DNA of 64,000 nt from Streptomyces sp. NRRL S-340 (GTDB lineage: Bacteria > Actinomycetota > Actinomycetes > Streptomycetales > Streptomycetaceae), in NCBI RefSeq assembly GCF_000720185.1, contig NZ_JOIY01000019.1:61797-125796 (forward strand). Reading direction: 5' to 3'. Position 1 is the stretch's first letter. Each line of letters starts with the position of its first letter. This document shows positions 17,497 through 25,971 of this stretch, piece by piece. The notes beneath the pieces were generated by a model. The model was not told the DNA's origin. It did no database searches and was given only the letters and a program-made list of their open reading frames with translations. Made by a program: the position numbers and the translations under genes.

Positions 17497-17502
17497 AGGG
17501 TA
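17497..17502 (-). promoter_or_regulatory. Candidate -10 box giving leaderless miaB mRNA
   Basis: TACCCT on the minus strand ends 7 nt before the miaB ATG at 17489, the spacing of a leaderless start. No ribosome-binding sequence is present. The -35 region is not recognisable. Confidence 0.35.
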
Positions 17503-17868
17503 GGCGCTCGCGGAAGTGCGCCCGGACGGCCCGCGCCCTGTCGCCCGGCAACCGGACCGCCGCGGCCCGGCAGCCACCGCGGACAGCGCCCCACCCTGCC
17601 CGGCAGCCGGCGAGGGGCCGCCCGCACCCCGGCCGGCAACCCGGTCCCCGGCGCCCGCCGCCCCACTCACTCCTGCCCGCTCCCCGGGCCACACCGCCGC
17701 ACGACGGCACGACGGCCAGGTGCCGCGACGCCGCGGCGGCGGCCGCGACACGACCCGGGACAACCGGTCGGTGACTCCGGGGGCGGGGCTCCGGGCCCAG
17801 AATGGGGCATACCCGCCCAGAAGCGTTGTTTTCCGCTCACGGCAGCCCCTCCCGGACAGGTACGTGTG

Positions 17869-19104
17869 ATGCAGCTACGTGACGCCCTGCGGACCTCCGC
17901 CCCGGACGTGGCCCCGGCCGCCGCGCTGCGCGGTTGGCTGCTGCGCCCCGCCGGAGCGGCCTGGGTCGCCCTGCTCGCCGCCGTCCTGGTGGCGCGCACC
18001 GCGCACGTGGCGGTCGTGTACGCCCAGGGCGGCATGGACAACGCCTTCGTCGTCCGCGCCGGACAGACGTGGCTGCACGGCGGTGCCCCGTACGCCGACC
18101 GGCGTTTCCTGTACCTTCCGAGCGCCGTGCTGTTCGCCGCGGGTCAGGCGGCGCTGCCGGCGGTCGTGCTGAGGGTCGCCGCGCCCGTGGTGTGCGTGGG
18201 GCTGGTCGTGGCCGGCTGGTGGTGCGCCGTTCGGCTGTTCCGGGTGCCGGCGCGCAGCCGGTTCGCGGTGCTGGGGCTGCTGGCCCTGGTGCTGTGCTGG
18301 GCGCCCGTCGGACATCTGATCGACCTCGGCAACTGGACCGCGGTCAGTGCCCTGGCGCTGCCCCTGGCGCTGCTGCTGGCCGACCGGGGGCGCTGGGGCG
18401 CGGCCGGGGTGGTCCTGGGGCTGTCCGTCGCGGTCAAGCCGCTGCTCGTGCCCGTCGCCGTGCTGCTGCTCCTGGCCCGGCAGTGGCGCGCCCTGGCCTG
18501 GATGGTGGCGCTGCCGCTGGCGCTTTCCGCCGGGATGGCGCTGGTCATGCCGGATCCGGGCGGGTTCTTCACGCGCACGCTGCCGTTCCTTCTCAGGGGC
18601 GGCGACGCCCTGATGCGGCCGTTCGACTGCTCGCTGCCCGCCGTGCTGCCGCGGCTCGGGGTGCCGCCGGTCCTCGCCGAGGCGGTGGCGCTCGCGGCGG
18701 CGGCGGCCGGTGTGCTGTGCGCCTGGCGGCGCTGGCGGCGCGCCGACCCCGGTCCGGCGCGGCTCGCGGACACGGCCGCCATGCTCATGCTCGCCTCGTA
18801 CCTGCTGGCCCGGCCGTCCTACGAGCACTACCTGGTCGTCGTCGTGCCCCTGCTGGTCGCCGGGGCGTTCGAGGACGGGTCGGTGACGCGCTCACCGTGG
18901 TTCTGGGCCGTGCTGGTGCCACAGGTGCCGGAGTTCGCGTTCCCGCACCTGGAGGTGTCCACGCGGCGGGCGTTCAAGGACGCCGTCGCGCTGTGCGGGC
19001 TCGCGCTGGTCCTCGGGCTGGGGTGCGCGCGGCGGCGGCCGCCCCGGGCGCCCTCCCGGCGGACCGCCGATCCGGTGCCGGAGCTGTCCGGCCCGGTGCG
19101 CTGA
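17869..19104 (+). CDS. Polytopic membrane glycosyltransferase, GT87-like
   Basis: A 411-residue protein with about nine or ten hydrophobic segments (for example AAWVALLAAVLVARTAHVAVV, FAVLGLLALVLCWAPVG, WMVALPLALSAGMALVM) and the pattern typical of polyprenol-phosphate-mannose-dependent GT87/DUF2029 enzymes: an early Asp after the first helix (GGMDNAFVVRAGQTWLHGGAPYADRRFLYLPSA) and GNWTAVSAL. The C-terminal tail is basic. ATG 17869 is preceded by GGACAGG; a GTG 3 nt earlier is an alternative. It faces the MazG-like gene with only 15 bp between stop codons. The glycan substrate is not deducible. Confidence 0.7.
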   Translation: MQLRDALRTSAPDVAPAAALRGWLLRPAGAAWVALLAAVLVARTAHVAVVYAQGGMDNAFVVRAGQTWLHGGAPYADRRFLYLPSAVLFAAGQAALPAVVLRVAAPVVCVGLVVAGWWCAVRLFRVPARSRFAVLGLLALVLCWAPVGHLIDLGNWTAVSALALPLALLLADRGRWGAAGVVLGLSVAVKPLLVPVAVLLLLARQWRALAWMVALPLALSAGMALVMPDPGGFFTRTLPFLLRGGDALMRPFDCSLPAVLPRLGVPPVLAEAVALAAAAAGVLCAWRRWRRADPGPARLADTAAMLMLASYLLARPSYEHYLVVVVPLLVAGAFEDGSVTRSPWFWAVLVPQVPEFAFPHLEVSTRRAFKDAVALCGLALVLGLGCARRRPPRAPSRRTADPVPELSGPVR

Positions 19105-19119
19105 GGGACGCCGGGCCCG

Positions 19120-19524
19120 TCAGGGACGGTCGGGCTGCCAGCCCTGGCGGCGCAGCACCCCCGACACGTCCGGTGCCTGGTAGTGATCTCCCTTGAGCAC
19201 CTTGCCGTCGGCGCGGCGGGCGACCTGGCCGTCGGGGCCGAGCTTGGTCATGTTCGAACGGTGGATCTCGGCGATCACCTGGTCGAGGTCGATGCCGTGC
19301 ACCAGGGCGGTGCCGTACGCCACGTACACCACGTCGGCCAGTTCGTGCGCCAGCCGGTCGAGCGGGCCGTCGACCGAGACCTCGGCCACTTCGGCCGCCT
19401 CCTCGGCCAGCAGGTCCCCCCGGTGCGCCGCCAGCTCGGGCGGCACGCGTACCGGTGTGCTGCGGACGTCGAGCCCGAAGGCCCGGTGGAACTGACGGAC
19501 GAGGTCGGCGGGCGAGGAACTCAT
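19120..19524 (-). CDS. MazG-like nucleotide pyrophosphohydrolase
   Basis: A 134-residue all-alpha NTP-PPase superfamily protein. The metal-binding pattern EExxE...ExxD is visible as LLAEEAAEVAEVS followed by HELADVVYVAYG. Such enzymes hydrolyse nucleoside triphosphates to monophosphates and pyrophosphate, often to remove abnormal nucleotides. The family is close to the phosphoribosyl-ATP pyrophosphohydrolase fold, and the substrate here is unknown. The ATG at 19524 has TAGAGT, a good Streptomyces -10, 6 nt upstream and no ribosome site, so the message may be leaderless. It converges on the GT87-like gene. Confidence 0.8.
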   Translation of the reverse strand: MSSSPADLVRQFHRAFGLDVRSTPVRVPPELAAHRGDLLAEEAAEVAEVSVDGPLDRLAHELADVVYVAYGTALVHGIDLDQVIAEIHRSNMTKLGPDGQVARRADGKVLKGDHYQAPDVSGVLRRQGWQPDRP

Positions 19525-19530
19525 ACGGCG

Positions 19531-19536
19531 ACTCTA
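19531..19536 (-). promoter_or_regulatory. Candidate -10 box giving leaderless mazG-like mRNA
   Basis: TAGAGT on the minus strand lies 6 nt before ATG 19524, with no ribosome site between. It is the best -10 match among the leaderless candidates in this window. Confidence 0.45.
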
Positions 19537-19577
19537 ACCGCCGCCTGTGACACAGCCGCACCGCCCGAGCGTCCCGC

Positions 19578-19636
19578 CGCCCACCCGCTCCGCAACCACC
19601 CACCGCAACCCGTCGCCCACCCGCTCCGCAACCACC
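19578..19636. repeat. 23-bp direct repeat, 36-bp period
   Basis: CGCCCACCCGCTCCGCAACC plus ACC occurs at 19578-19600 and 19614-19636 in the gap between the divergent MazG-like and TAXI-type genes. Function unknown. Confidence 0.75.
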
Positions 19637-19756
19637 AGCGCCCTCCGCCACCGCCCCCATCGCCCCCACGGCCGCCTCCCCTCAAGGCCCGCGTCCCGGC
19701 CCCCGGCCCCGCCCGCCCCTGGCCAGTTCCGCACCCCGGCTGGCAGGATCGCGCGC

Positions 19757-20755
19757 ATGTCCAAGCTGTTCCGTTCCGTCGGCAGGCGCCGTGGTCTGCA
19801 GGGCACGGCCGTCCTCGCCGTCGTCCTCGGGCTGCTGCTGTGGTGGCTGCTGCCGCTGGGCGACGACCCGCCGAGGGGGACGATCGCCTTCAGCACCGGC
19901 ACCACGCGCGGGGTCTACCACGAGTACGGGGTGCGGCTGCGCACCGCGTTCGCCAAGGACATGCCGGGCCTGGAGGTGCGGTTGCTGACCAGCGACGGTT
20001 CGCAGGAGAACGTCGCACGGGTGGCGACCCGCAAGGCCGACTTCACGATCGCCGCGGCCGACGCGGTGGAGACCTACGTACTGGACCACGGACCGGGCGC
20101 GTCCCGGCTGCGCGGGGTCGCCCGCCTCTACGACGACTACGTGCAGCTCGTCGTGGCGCGTGACTCGCCCATCCACTCGGTGGCGGACCTGCGCGGCAGG
20201 CGGGTGGCGGTCGGCCCGCCGGAGTCGGGGGTCCGGCTGATCGCGGAACGGGTGCTCGAGGCCGCCGGTATCGACCCGCACACGGGCATCCGGCCCATGG
20301 CCGACGGGATCGACACCGGGCCGGGCCGGCTGCGTACGCACGCGATCGACGCGTTCTTCTGGTCGGGCGGACTGCCCACGGACGGGCTCACCCAGCTCGC
20401 CTCGAAGTTCGCCTTCCGGTTCGTGCCGATCGACACCGACCTGGTGGCCAGGCTGCACGCCGAGGGCGGCGCCACCCGCTACTACCGCGCGACCAACATG
20501 CCGGAGTCGGCGTACCCGGCGGTGCAGGAAGGCTCGACGGTGCCGACCATCGCCGTCTCCAACCTGCTGATGACCCGCGAGGACGTGGACCCGAGGCTCA
20601 CCGAGTGGCTGACCCGGGCGGTGATCAGGAGCCGCGACCAGATCGGCGCCCACGTCCACTCCGCCCAGCTGGTCGACCTGCGCACCGCGATCTACACCGA
20701 CCCGCTGGTCCTGCACGAGGGCGCCCGCCGCTACTACCGGTCCGTCAAGCCGTAG
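19757..20755 (+). CDS. TAXI-family solute-binding protein
   Basis: A 332-residue protein with an N-terminal signal anchor (GTAVLAVVLGLLLWWLLPL, residues about 15-35, no lipobox Cys). The TAXI-type TRAP solute-binding domain follows (IAFSTGTTRGVYHEYGVRLRTAF, QENVARVATRKADFTIAAADAV, HSVADLRGRRVAVGPPESG, DAFFWSGGLPT). Such proteins capture C4-dicarboxylate or glutamate-like ligands for TRAP transporters, but no TRAP membrane subunits are encoded nearby. It may instead serve as an orphan sensor for the adjacent convergent kinase GluK. AGGA lies 8 nt before ATG 19757. Confidence 0.8.
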   Translation: MSKLFRSVGRRRGLQGTAVLAVVLGLLLWWLLPLGDDPPRGTIAFSTGTTRGVYHEYGVRLRTAFAKDMPGLEVRLLTSDGSQENVARVATRKADFTIAAADAVETYVLDHGPGASRLRGVARLYDDYVQLVVARDSPIHSVADLRGRRVAVGPPESGVRLIAERVLEAAGIDPHTGIRPMADGIDTGPGRLRTHAIDAFFWSGGLPTDGLTQLASKFAFRFVPIDTDLVARLHAEGGATRYYRATNMPESAYPAVQEGSTVPTIAVSNLLMTREDVDPRLTEWLTRAVIRSRDQIGAHVHSAQLVDLRTAIYTDPLVLHEGARRYYRSVKP

Positions 20756-20836
20756 GCGGCGCGGCGCCACCGCTGCCCGTCCCGGCCCGCACCCGCCGCC
20801 CCGCCGGCGCACACCCCCGTCCGCGCCGGCGCCTCG

Positions 20837-22279
20837 TCAGGCCATCGGCGCGCCGGCCGGCGGACCGGGGCGCGGGTCCGTCCTCGGGACGGTCACCGTC
20901 ACCTTCAGCCCGCGCGGCTCCTCGGCGCGGTGGGCGGCGTACGAGAGGGAGCCGCCGCCCGCCGCGAGCAGCGCGCGGGAGATGGACAGGCCGAGTCCGG
21001 ACCCGCTGACGTTCTGGTGGCGGCCGCTGCGCCAGAAGCGGTCGCCGACGCGGGCCAGTTCGTCGTCGGTGAGGCCGGGGCCGTGGTCGGCGACCACGAC
21101 CGTGGAGGTGTCGCCGCCGCCGGAGACCGTCACCTCGACGCGTTCGCCCTCCGGCGTGAACTTCACCGCGTTGTCGATCACCGCGTCCAGCGCGGAGGAG
21201 AGCGCCACCGGATCGGCCCAGGCCGTGGTGGCCGGGCACTCTCCGACCAGGCGCACCCCCTTGGCCTCGGCGGCGGGCGACCAGGCGGCCACCCGCTCCC
21301 CGGTCAGCTCGCCGATGTCGATGAGCTGGAGGTCGGCCTCCGCGTGCTCGGCGAGCGCCAGGTCCAGCAGGTCGTCCAGGACCTGCGCGAGCCGCTTGCC
21401 CTCGGTACGGACGGAGGCGATCTCCTCGTTGCCCTCGGGCAGTTCCAGGGCGAGCAGTTCGATGCGCAGCAGGAGCGCGGCCAGCGGGTTGCGCAACTGG
21501 TGGGAGGCGTCGGCGACGAAGGCCCGCTGCTGCTCCAGGACGTCCTCGACGTTGCCCGCCATCTCGTTGAACGACCGGGCGAGCCGTCTGAGTTCCGGCG
21601 GGCCGCCGGCCACCGCGACCCGGGACTTCAGGCGCCCGGTGGCGATGTCGTGGGTGGTGGCGTCGAGCACCCGGACGGGCCGCAGCACCCAGCCGGTCAG
21701 GCGCAGGGCCGCGCCGACGGCGACCAGCATGGCGACGGTCTCGCCCGCGCCGAGGATCAGCCAGTCCTGCAGCGTCCGGGCGCGCATCTGCCCGGTCGGT
21801 GAGTCGGTGACGACGACCGCGACGACGTCACCGTCCCGGATGACGGGCGAGGCGACGACGAGCCGGTGCCGCTGCCAGGGCCAGACCTGTTCGGGGTCGT
21901 GGCTGCGGCGGCTCAGCTTGGCCTCGCCGAAGGCCTCGCGCACCTCTCCCTCGGCGGGCAGCGCCCAGTCGGCCGGGGCGCTGGCCATGGGGATGCCGGT
22001 GCGGTAGAAGACGCCGGCCCGGATGCCGTACACCTCGTGGTAGCTCGCGAGTTCGCGTCTGAGCGTCTCCAGCCGCTCGTCGGGGACGGTACGGCGCGAG
22101 CCCATGGGCCGGTCGGTGACGAACTGGGCGAGGGCGGCGAAGCGTGCCGTGTCGTCGATGCGGTCGACGACGACCTTCTGCTGTTCGCCCGCGGCGAGGC
22201 TGACGGCGAGCGGGAACCCGAGGGCGAGCAGGACCGCCGCCATCAGGACGATCAGCAGCGGCAGCAGACGTGTGCGCAC
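20837..22279 (-). CDS. gluK: Sensor histidine kinase of the glutamate system
   Basis: A 480-residue membrane kinase. It has a transmembrane helix at residues about 5-27, an extracytoplasmic sensor region (28-175), a second helix (LILGAGETVAMLVAVGAALRL), a HAMP linker (RPVRVLDATTHDIATGRL), a HisKA domain with phospho-acceptor His in FVADASHQLRNPLAALL, and an HATPase domain with the N box DAVIDNAVKF, DHGPGL and [12 protein letters not shown]. It starts at GTG 22279, only 9 bp after the gluR stop, so the two are co-transcribed. In S. coelicolor the equivalent pair next to gluABCD was reported to respond to extracellular glutamate; the assignment here is by position and domain order. Confidence 0.85.
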   Translation of the reverse strand: MRTRLLPLLIVLMAAVLLALGFPLAVSLAAGEQQKVVVDRIDDTARFAALAQFVTDRPMGSRRTVPDERLETLRRELASYHEVYGIRAGVFYRTGIPMASAPADWALPAEGEVREAFGEAKLSRRSHDPEQVWPWQRHRLVVASPVIRDGDVVAVVVTDSPTGQMRARTLQDWLILGAGETVAMLVAVGAALRLTGWVLRPVRVLDATTHDIATGRLKSRVAVAGGPPELRRLARSFNEMAGNVEDVLEQQRAFVADASHQLRNPLAALLLRIELLALELPEGNEEIASVRTEGKRLAQVLDDLLDLALAEHAEADLQLIDIGELTGERVAAWSPAAEAKGVRLVGECPATTAWADPVALSSALDAVIDNAVKFTPEGERVEVTVSGGGDTSTVVVADHGPGLTDDELARVGDRFWRSGRHQNVSGSGLGLSISRALLAAGGGSLSYAAHRAEEPRGLKVTVTVPRTDPRPGPPAGAPMA

Positions 22280-22288
22280 CCGGACCCG

Positions 22289-22975
22289 CTACGCGGCCGG
22301 GGCGACGAGGCGGTAGCCGACGCCGCGGACGGTCTCGATCAGCGCCGGCATCCGCAGTTTGGAGCGCAGGGAGGCGACGTGCACCTCCAGGGTGCGGCCG
22401 GTGCCCTCCCAGCTGGTGCGCCACACCTCGCTGATGATCTGTTCCCGCCGGAAGACCACTCCGGGACGCTGGGCGAGCAGGGCGAGCAGGTCGAACTCCT
22501 TGCGGGTCAGCTGGACCGACGTACCGTCCACGCTCACCTGCCGGGTGGGCAGTTCGATGTGGACCGGACCGAGCCGCAGGCCGCCCTCGGCGGCCCCGCC
22601 CGGGTCCTCGTGGACGGTGCGCCGGCTGACGGCGTGGATGCGGGCGAGCAGCTCGCCGGTGTCGTACGGCTTGACGACGTAGTCGTCGGCACCGAGGTTG
22701 AGGCCGTGGATGCGCGAGCGGACGTCGGCCCGCGCGGTGACCATGATCACCGGGGTGCTGGTGCGCTTGCGGATCTTGCCGCAGACCTCGTAGCCGTCCT
22801 GGTCGGGCAGACCGAGGTCGAGCAGGACCACGCCGAAGCAGGCCCCCTCCGGGACGAGTGCCTGGAGTGCCTCCTCGCCGCTGCGGGCGTGGGTGACGTC
22901 GAAACCGTGCCGGGCCAGGATCGCGGACAGTGCGGCGGCGACGTGGTTGTCGTCCTCGACCAGGAGCAGTCTCAA
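22289..22975 (-). CDS. gluR: OmpR-family response regulator of the glutamate system
   Basis: A 228-residue regulator. The receiver has the acidic pair in LLLVEDDNHVAAAL, the phospho-acceptor Asp in VVLLDLGLPDQDGYEV, Thr in MVTARAD and Lys in YVVKPYDTGELLARI. The winged-helix output (VQLTRKEFDLLALLAQRPG...TLEVHVASLRSKL...TVRGVGYRL) is of OmpR type. The start is taken as TTG 22975, which gives the usual N-terminus (M)RLLLVEDD and has GGGAGG 8 nt upstream; no in-frame ATG or GTG exists nearby. A nine-codon frame overlaps this start (see findings). Divergent from gluA. Confidence 0.88.
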   Translation of the reverse strand: MRLLLVEDDNHVAAALSAILARHGFDVTHARSGEEALQALVPEGACFGVVLLDLGLPDQDGYEVCGKIRKRTSTPVIMVTARADVRSRIHGLNLGADDYVVKPYDTGELLARIHAVSRRTVHEDPGGAAEGGLRLGPVHIELPTRQVSVDGTSVQLTRKEFDLLALLAQRPGVVFRREQIISEVWRTSWEGTGRTLEVHVASLRSKLRMPALIETVRGVGYRLVAPAA

Positions 22976-23002
22976 CCCGGGCCCCTCCCGTTCATCGTCA
23001 TG
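22976..23002 (-). promoter_or_regulatory. Mini-ORF overlapping the gluR TTG start
   Basis: On the minus strand ATGACGATGAACGGGAGG, continuing to a TGA, encodes MTMNGRGPG and stops; the TGA shares two bases with the TTG start of gluR (TTGA). The gluR ribosome site GGGAGG lies inside this frame. It could couple translation or be fortuitous. Confidence 0.3.
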
Positions 23003-23186
23003 TCGTCGTACGCCGGGCGCAGCGAAGCGGTGCGCACGCGCGCGTGGGTGCACCATGGCAGTCACGCCGATGGACGAGGACGTCGTCAAGGGGCTGCCGG
23101 TTGCACGCCCCCTGTCGTTATCCAGCCGGTACGCGCTTTCGTGTGACGCGCCACGACGGGTGTCCGATTGCTATCGGATCGTGATG

Positions 23187-23208
23187 CTCAGATGTACCTC
23201 AGATGTAC
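23187..23208 (+). promoter_or_regulatory. Tandem 11-bp direct repeat, candidate GluR operator
   Basis: CTCAGATGTAC occurs twice with no gap (23187-23197 and 23198-23208). Two direct half-sites at 11-bp spacing are the classical recognition pattern of OmpR-family regulators, and the second copy abuts the gluA -35 element. The adjacent response regulator gluR is the obvious candidate binder. Confidence 0.6.
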
Positions 23209-23237
23209 TGACGCTGGTCGCGCGGCGTGGCTACTGT
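23208..23237 (+). promoter_or_regulatory. gluABCD promoter
   Basis: CTGACG (23208-23213) and TACTGT (23232-23237) are separated by 18 bp and resemble the HrdB consensus TTGACR / TANNNT. The predicted start near 23244 leaves a leader of about 28 nt before gluA. The -35 overlaps the end of the tandem 11-mer repeat, as in activated class II promoters. Confidence 0.55.
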
Positions 23238-23271
23238 CCTCCGAAACCGATGAGGACGGAGCCTGAAAGCG

Positions 23272-24048
<777 letters not shown>

Positions 24049-24395
24049 GGACCGCTCCGGCCGCGGGCGCCGCGCACGGCCTGCGTCCGGCCCGCCACGA
24101 CCGGCCGGGACGGCGCACCGCCCACCGGCCGACGCCCCACCGATCGGACCGCGGCCAGCGGCCGGGCACGTACGACGTCCGGCCGGCCACGCACCATCGG
24201 CCGGACCACGCACCACCAGCCGGTCCGCGCCACCGCAGGACGGTGGACCGGCTGCCGCCCACCGGCGGCGCGGGGCGGCGTCCGGCTCCTTCCGGCACCC
24301 GTGCCGGCCTCCGTACCCGCCCCCACGGCGCCGTCACCCCGCAGGGTCCCGGCTCCTGACCGGGCCTTTGAGACTTTCAGCAAAGGAAGTTCAGC
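24049..24395. other. Long gluA-gluB spacer with hairpins
   Basis: These 347 bp are non-coding and repetitive (CCGGCC and GCACCA motifs). They contain a 10-bp perfect hairpin at 24217-24254 and a 5-bp hairpin CCCGG/CCGGG just before TTTGAGACTTTC at the 3' end. The region could hold an internal promoter or an attenuator that sets gluB expression independently of gluA. Confidence 0.45.
24217..24254 (+). terminator. Hairpin in the gluA-gluB spacer
   Basis: Perfect 10-bp arms CAGCCGGTCC (24217-24226) and GGACCGGCTG (24245-24254); the loop holds CCACCG/CGGT, allowing an alternative fold. It may be a partial terminator or mRNA-stability element; no T tract follows. Confidence 0.4.
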
Positions 24396-25229
24396 ATGAA
24401 GCTCCGCAAGGTCACCGCCGTCTCGGCCGTCGTGCTCGCCCTCGCCGTCTCGGCGACGGCGTGCGGTTCGGACAAGAAGGACGGCGGGTCGTCGGGTGGC
24501 GGCAAGAAGATCGCCATCGGCATCAAGTACGACCAGCCCGGCCTCGGCCAGAAGACGCCGCAGGGCTACTCCGGCTTCGACGTGGACGTGGCCAAGTACG
24601 TCGCCAAGAAGCTCGGTTACAACGAGGACCAGATCGAGTGGAAGGAGTCGAAGAGCGCCGACCGCGAGACCATGCTGGCCCGCGGTGACGTGCAGTTCAT
24701 CGCCGCCACCTACTCGATCACCCCGGAGCGCGAGAAGAAGGTCGACTTCGCCGGCCCGTACCTGCTCGCCCACCAGGACGTCCTGGTCCGCGCCGACGAC
24801 GACTCGATCAAGTCGGCGGGCGACCTGAACAGCAAGAAGCTGTGTTCGGTCACCGGTTCGACCTCGGCGCAGAACGTCAAGGAGAAGCTGGCCCCCAAGG
24901 CGAACCTGCTGAAGTACCCGACGTACTCGGCCTGCCTCAACGGCCTGCAGAACAAGGCGATCGACGCCCTGACGACGGACGACTCGATCCTCGCCGGTTA
25001 CGCCTCCCAGGCCCAGTTCAAGGGCAAGTTCAAGCTGGGCGGCCTGAAGATGACCAACGAGAACTACGGCATCGGCGTCAAGAAGGGCAGCGACCTCAAG
25101 GCCAAGATCAACAAGGCGCTGACGGACATGGTCTCCGACGGTTCCTGGGAGAAGGCCGTGAAGGCCAACTTCGGTCCGGCGAACTACCAGTACGAGCAGG
25201 CGCCGAAGATCGGCGACGTCAAGAGCTGA
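24396..25229 (+). CDS. gluB: Glutamate-binding lipoprotein
   Basis: A 277-residue periplasmic-type binding protein of family 3 (SBP_bac_3). The N-terminal signal ends in the lipobox VSATAC with Cys23, followed by a Lys/Gly/Ser linker, so it is anchored on the outer face of the membrane. The ligand-binding region includes GYSGFDVDVAKYVAKKLGY, FIAATYSITPEREKKVDFAGPY and DALTTDDSILAGYA. AAGGAAG lies 9 nt before ATG 24396. It delivers glutamate to GluC/GluD and is followed by an intercistronic hairpin. Confidence 0.94.
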   Translation: MKLRKVTAVSAVVLALAVSATACGSDKKDGGSSGGGKKIAIGIKYDQPGLGQKTPQGYSGFDVDVAKYVAKKLGYNEDQIEWKESKSADRETMLARGDVQFIAATYSITPEREKKVDFAGPYLLAHQDVLVRADDDSIKSAGDLNSKKLCSVTGSTSAQNVKEKLAPKANLLKYPTYSACLNGLQNKAIDALTTDDSILAGYASQAQFKGKFKLGGLKMTNENYGIGVKKGSDLKAKINKALTDMVSDGSWEKAVKANFGPANYQYEQAPKIGDVKS

Positions 25230-25243
25230 GTCAGCGCCCGCCG

Positions 25244-25273
25244 GGTGCGCCGCTCCCCAGGGGGCGGCGCACC
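25244..25273 (+). terminator. Intercistronic hairpin gluB-gluC
   Basis: Perfect 10-bp arms GGTGCGCCGC (25244-25253) and GCGGCGCACC (25264-25273), 14 nt after the gluB stop and 32 nt before gluC. It probably raises binding-protein mRNA over permease mRNA by partial termination or 3' protection, as known for other binding-protein operons. Confidence 0.55.
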
Positions 25274-25305
25274 GGGGCCCACCACACGCGGAAGCGCGGG
25301 AGATC

Positions 25306-25971
25306 GTGTTCGACTTTCTTGAAGGCTACGACCTGCTGGGAGCCTTCTGGGTGACGGTGCAGCTCACCCTGCTCTCGGCCGTCGGTTCCCTGGTCTGGGG
25401 CACCCTGCTGGCCGCCATGCGCGTCGGCCCGGTGCCGCTCATGCGCGGCTTCGGCACCGCGTACGTCAACGTCGTGCGGAACATTCCGCTGACGGTGATC
25501 ATCCTGTTCACCTCGCTGGGCCTGAACCAGACCCTCGGCGTGCGCCTCGGCTCGGAGAACTTCGACACCATCAACTTCCGGCTGGCCGTGCTGGGTCTGA
25601 TCGCCTACACCTCGGCGTTCGTCTGCGAGGCCATCCGCTCCGGCATCAACACGGTGCCGGTCGGCCAGGCGGAGGCGGCCCGCGCGCTCGGGCTGAACTT
25701 CACCCAGGTACTGACCCTGGTGGTGCTGCCGCAGGCGTTCCGCTCGGTCGTCGGCCCGCTCACCAACGTCCTGATCGCGCTCACCAAGAACACCACGGTG
25801 GCCGCCGCGATCGGTGTGGCCGAGGCGGCCCTGCTGATGAAGGACATCCTGGAGAACGAGGCACAGCTCCTGCTGACCGCGGCGGTCTTCGCGTTCGGCT
25901 TCGTGTGCCTGACGCTGCCGACCGGCCTGGTCCTCGGCTGGGTCAGCAAGAAGGTGGCGGTGAAGCGATGA
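25306..25971 (+). CDS. gluC: Glutamate ABC importer permease
   Basis: A 221-residue inner-membrane permease of the HisM/GlnP type. Hydrophobic helices include FWVTVQLTLLSAVGSLVWGTLLAAM, NIPLTVIILFTSLGL, FRLAVLGLIAYTSAFVCEAI and LLLTAAVFAFGFVCLTLPTGLVL. The EAA loop is visible as GQAEAARALGLNFTQVLTLVVLPQAFRSVVGPL. It starts at GTG 25306 with GGGAG upstream. The stop codon overlaps the gluD start (ATGA). Confidence 0.93.
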   Translation: MFDFLEGYDLLGAFWVTVQLTLLSAVGSLVWGTLLAAMRVGPVPLMRGFGTAYVNVVRNIPLTVIILFTSLGLNQTLGVRLGSENFDTINFRLAVLGLIAYTSAFVCEAIRSGINTVPVGQAEAARALGLNFTQVLTLVVLPQAFRSVVGPLTNVLIALTKNTTVAAAIGVAEAALLMKDILENEAQLLLTAAVFAFGFVCLTLPTGLVLGWVSKKVAVKR

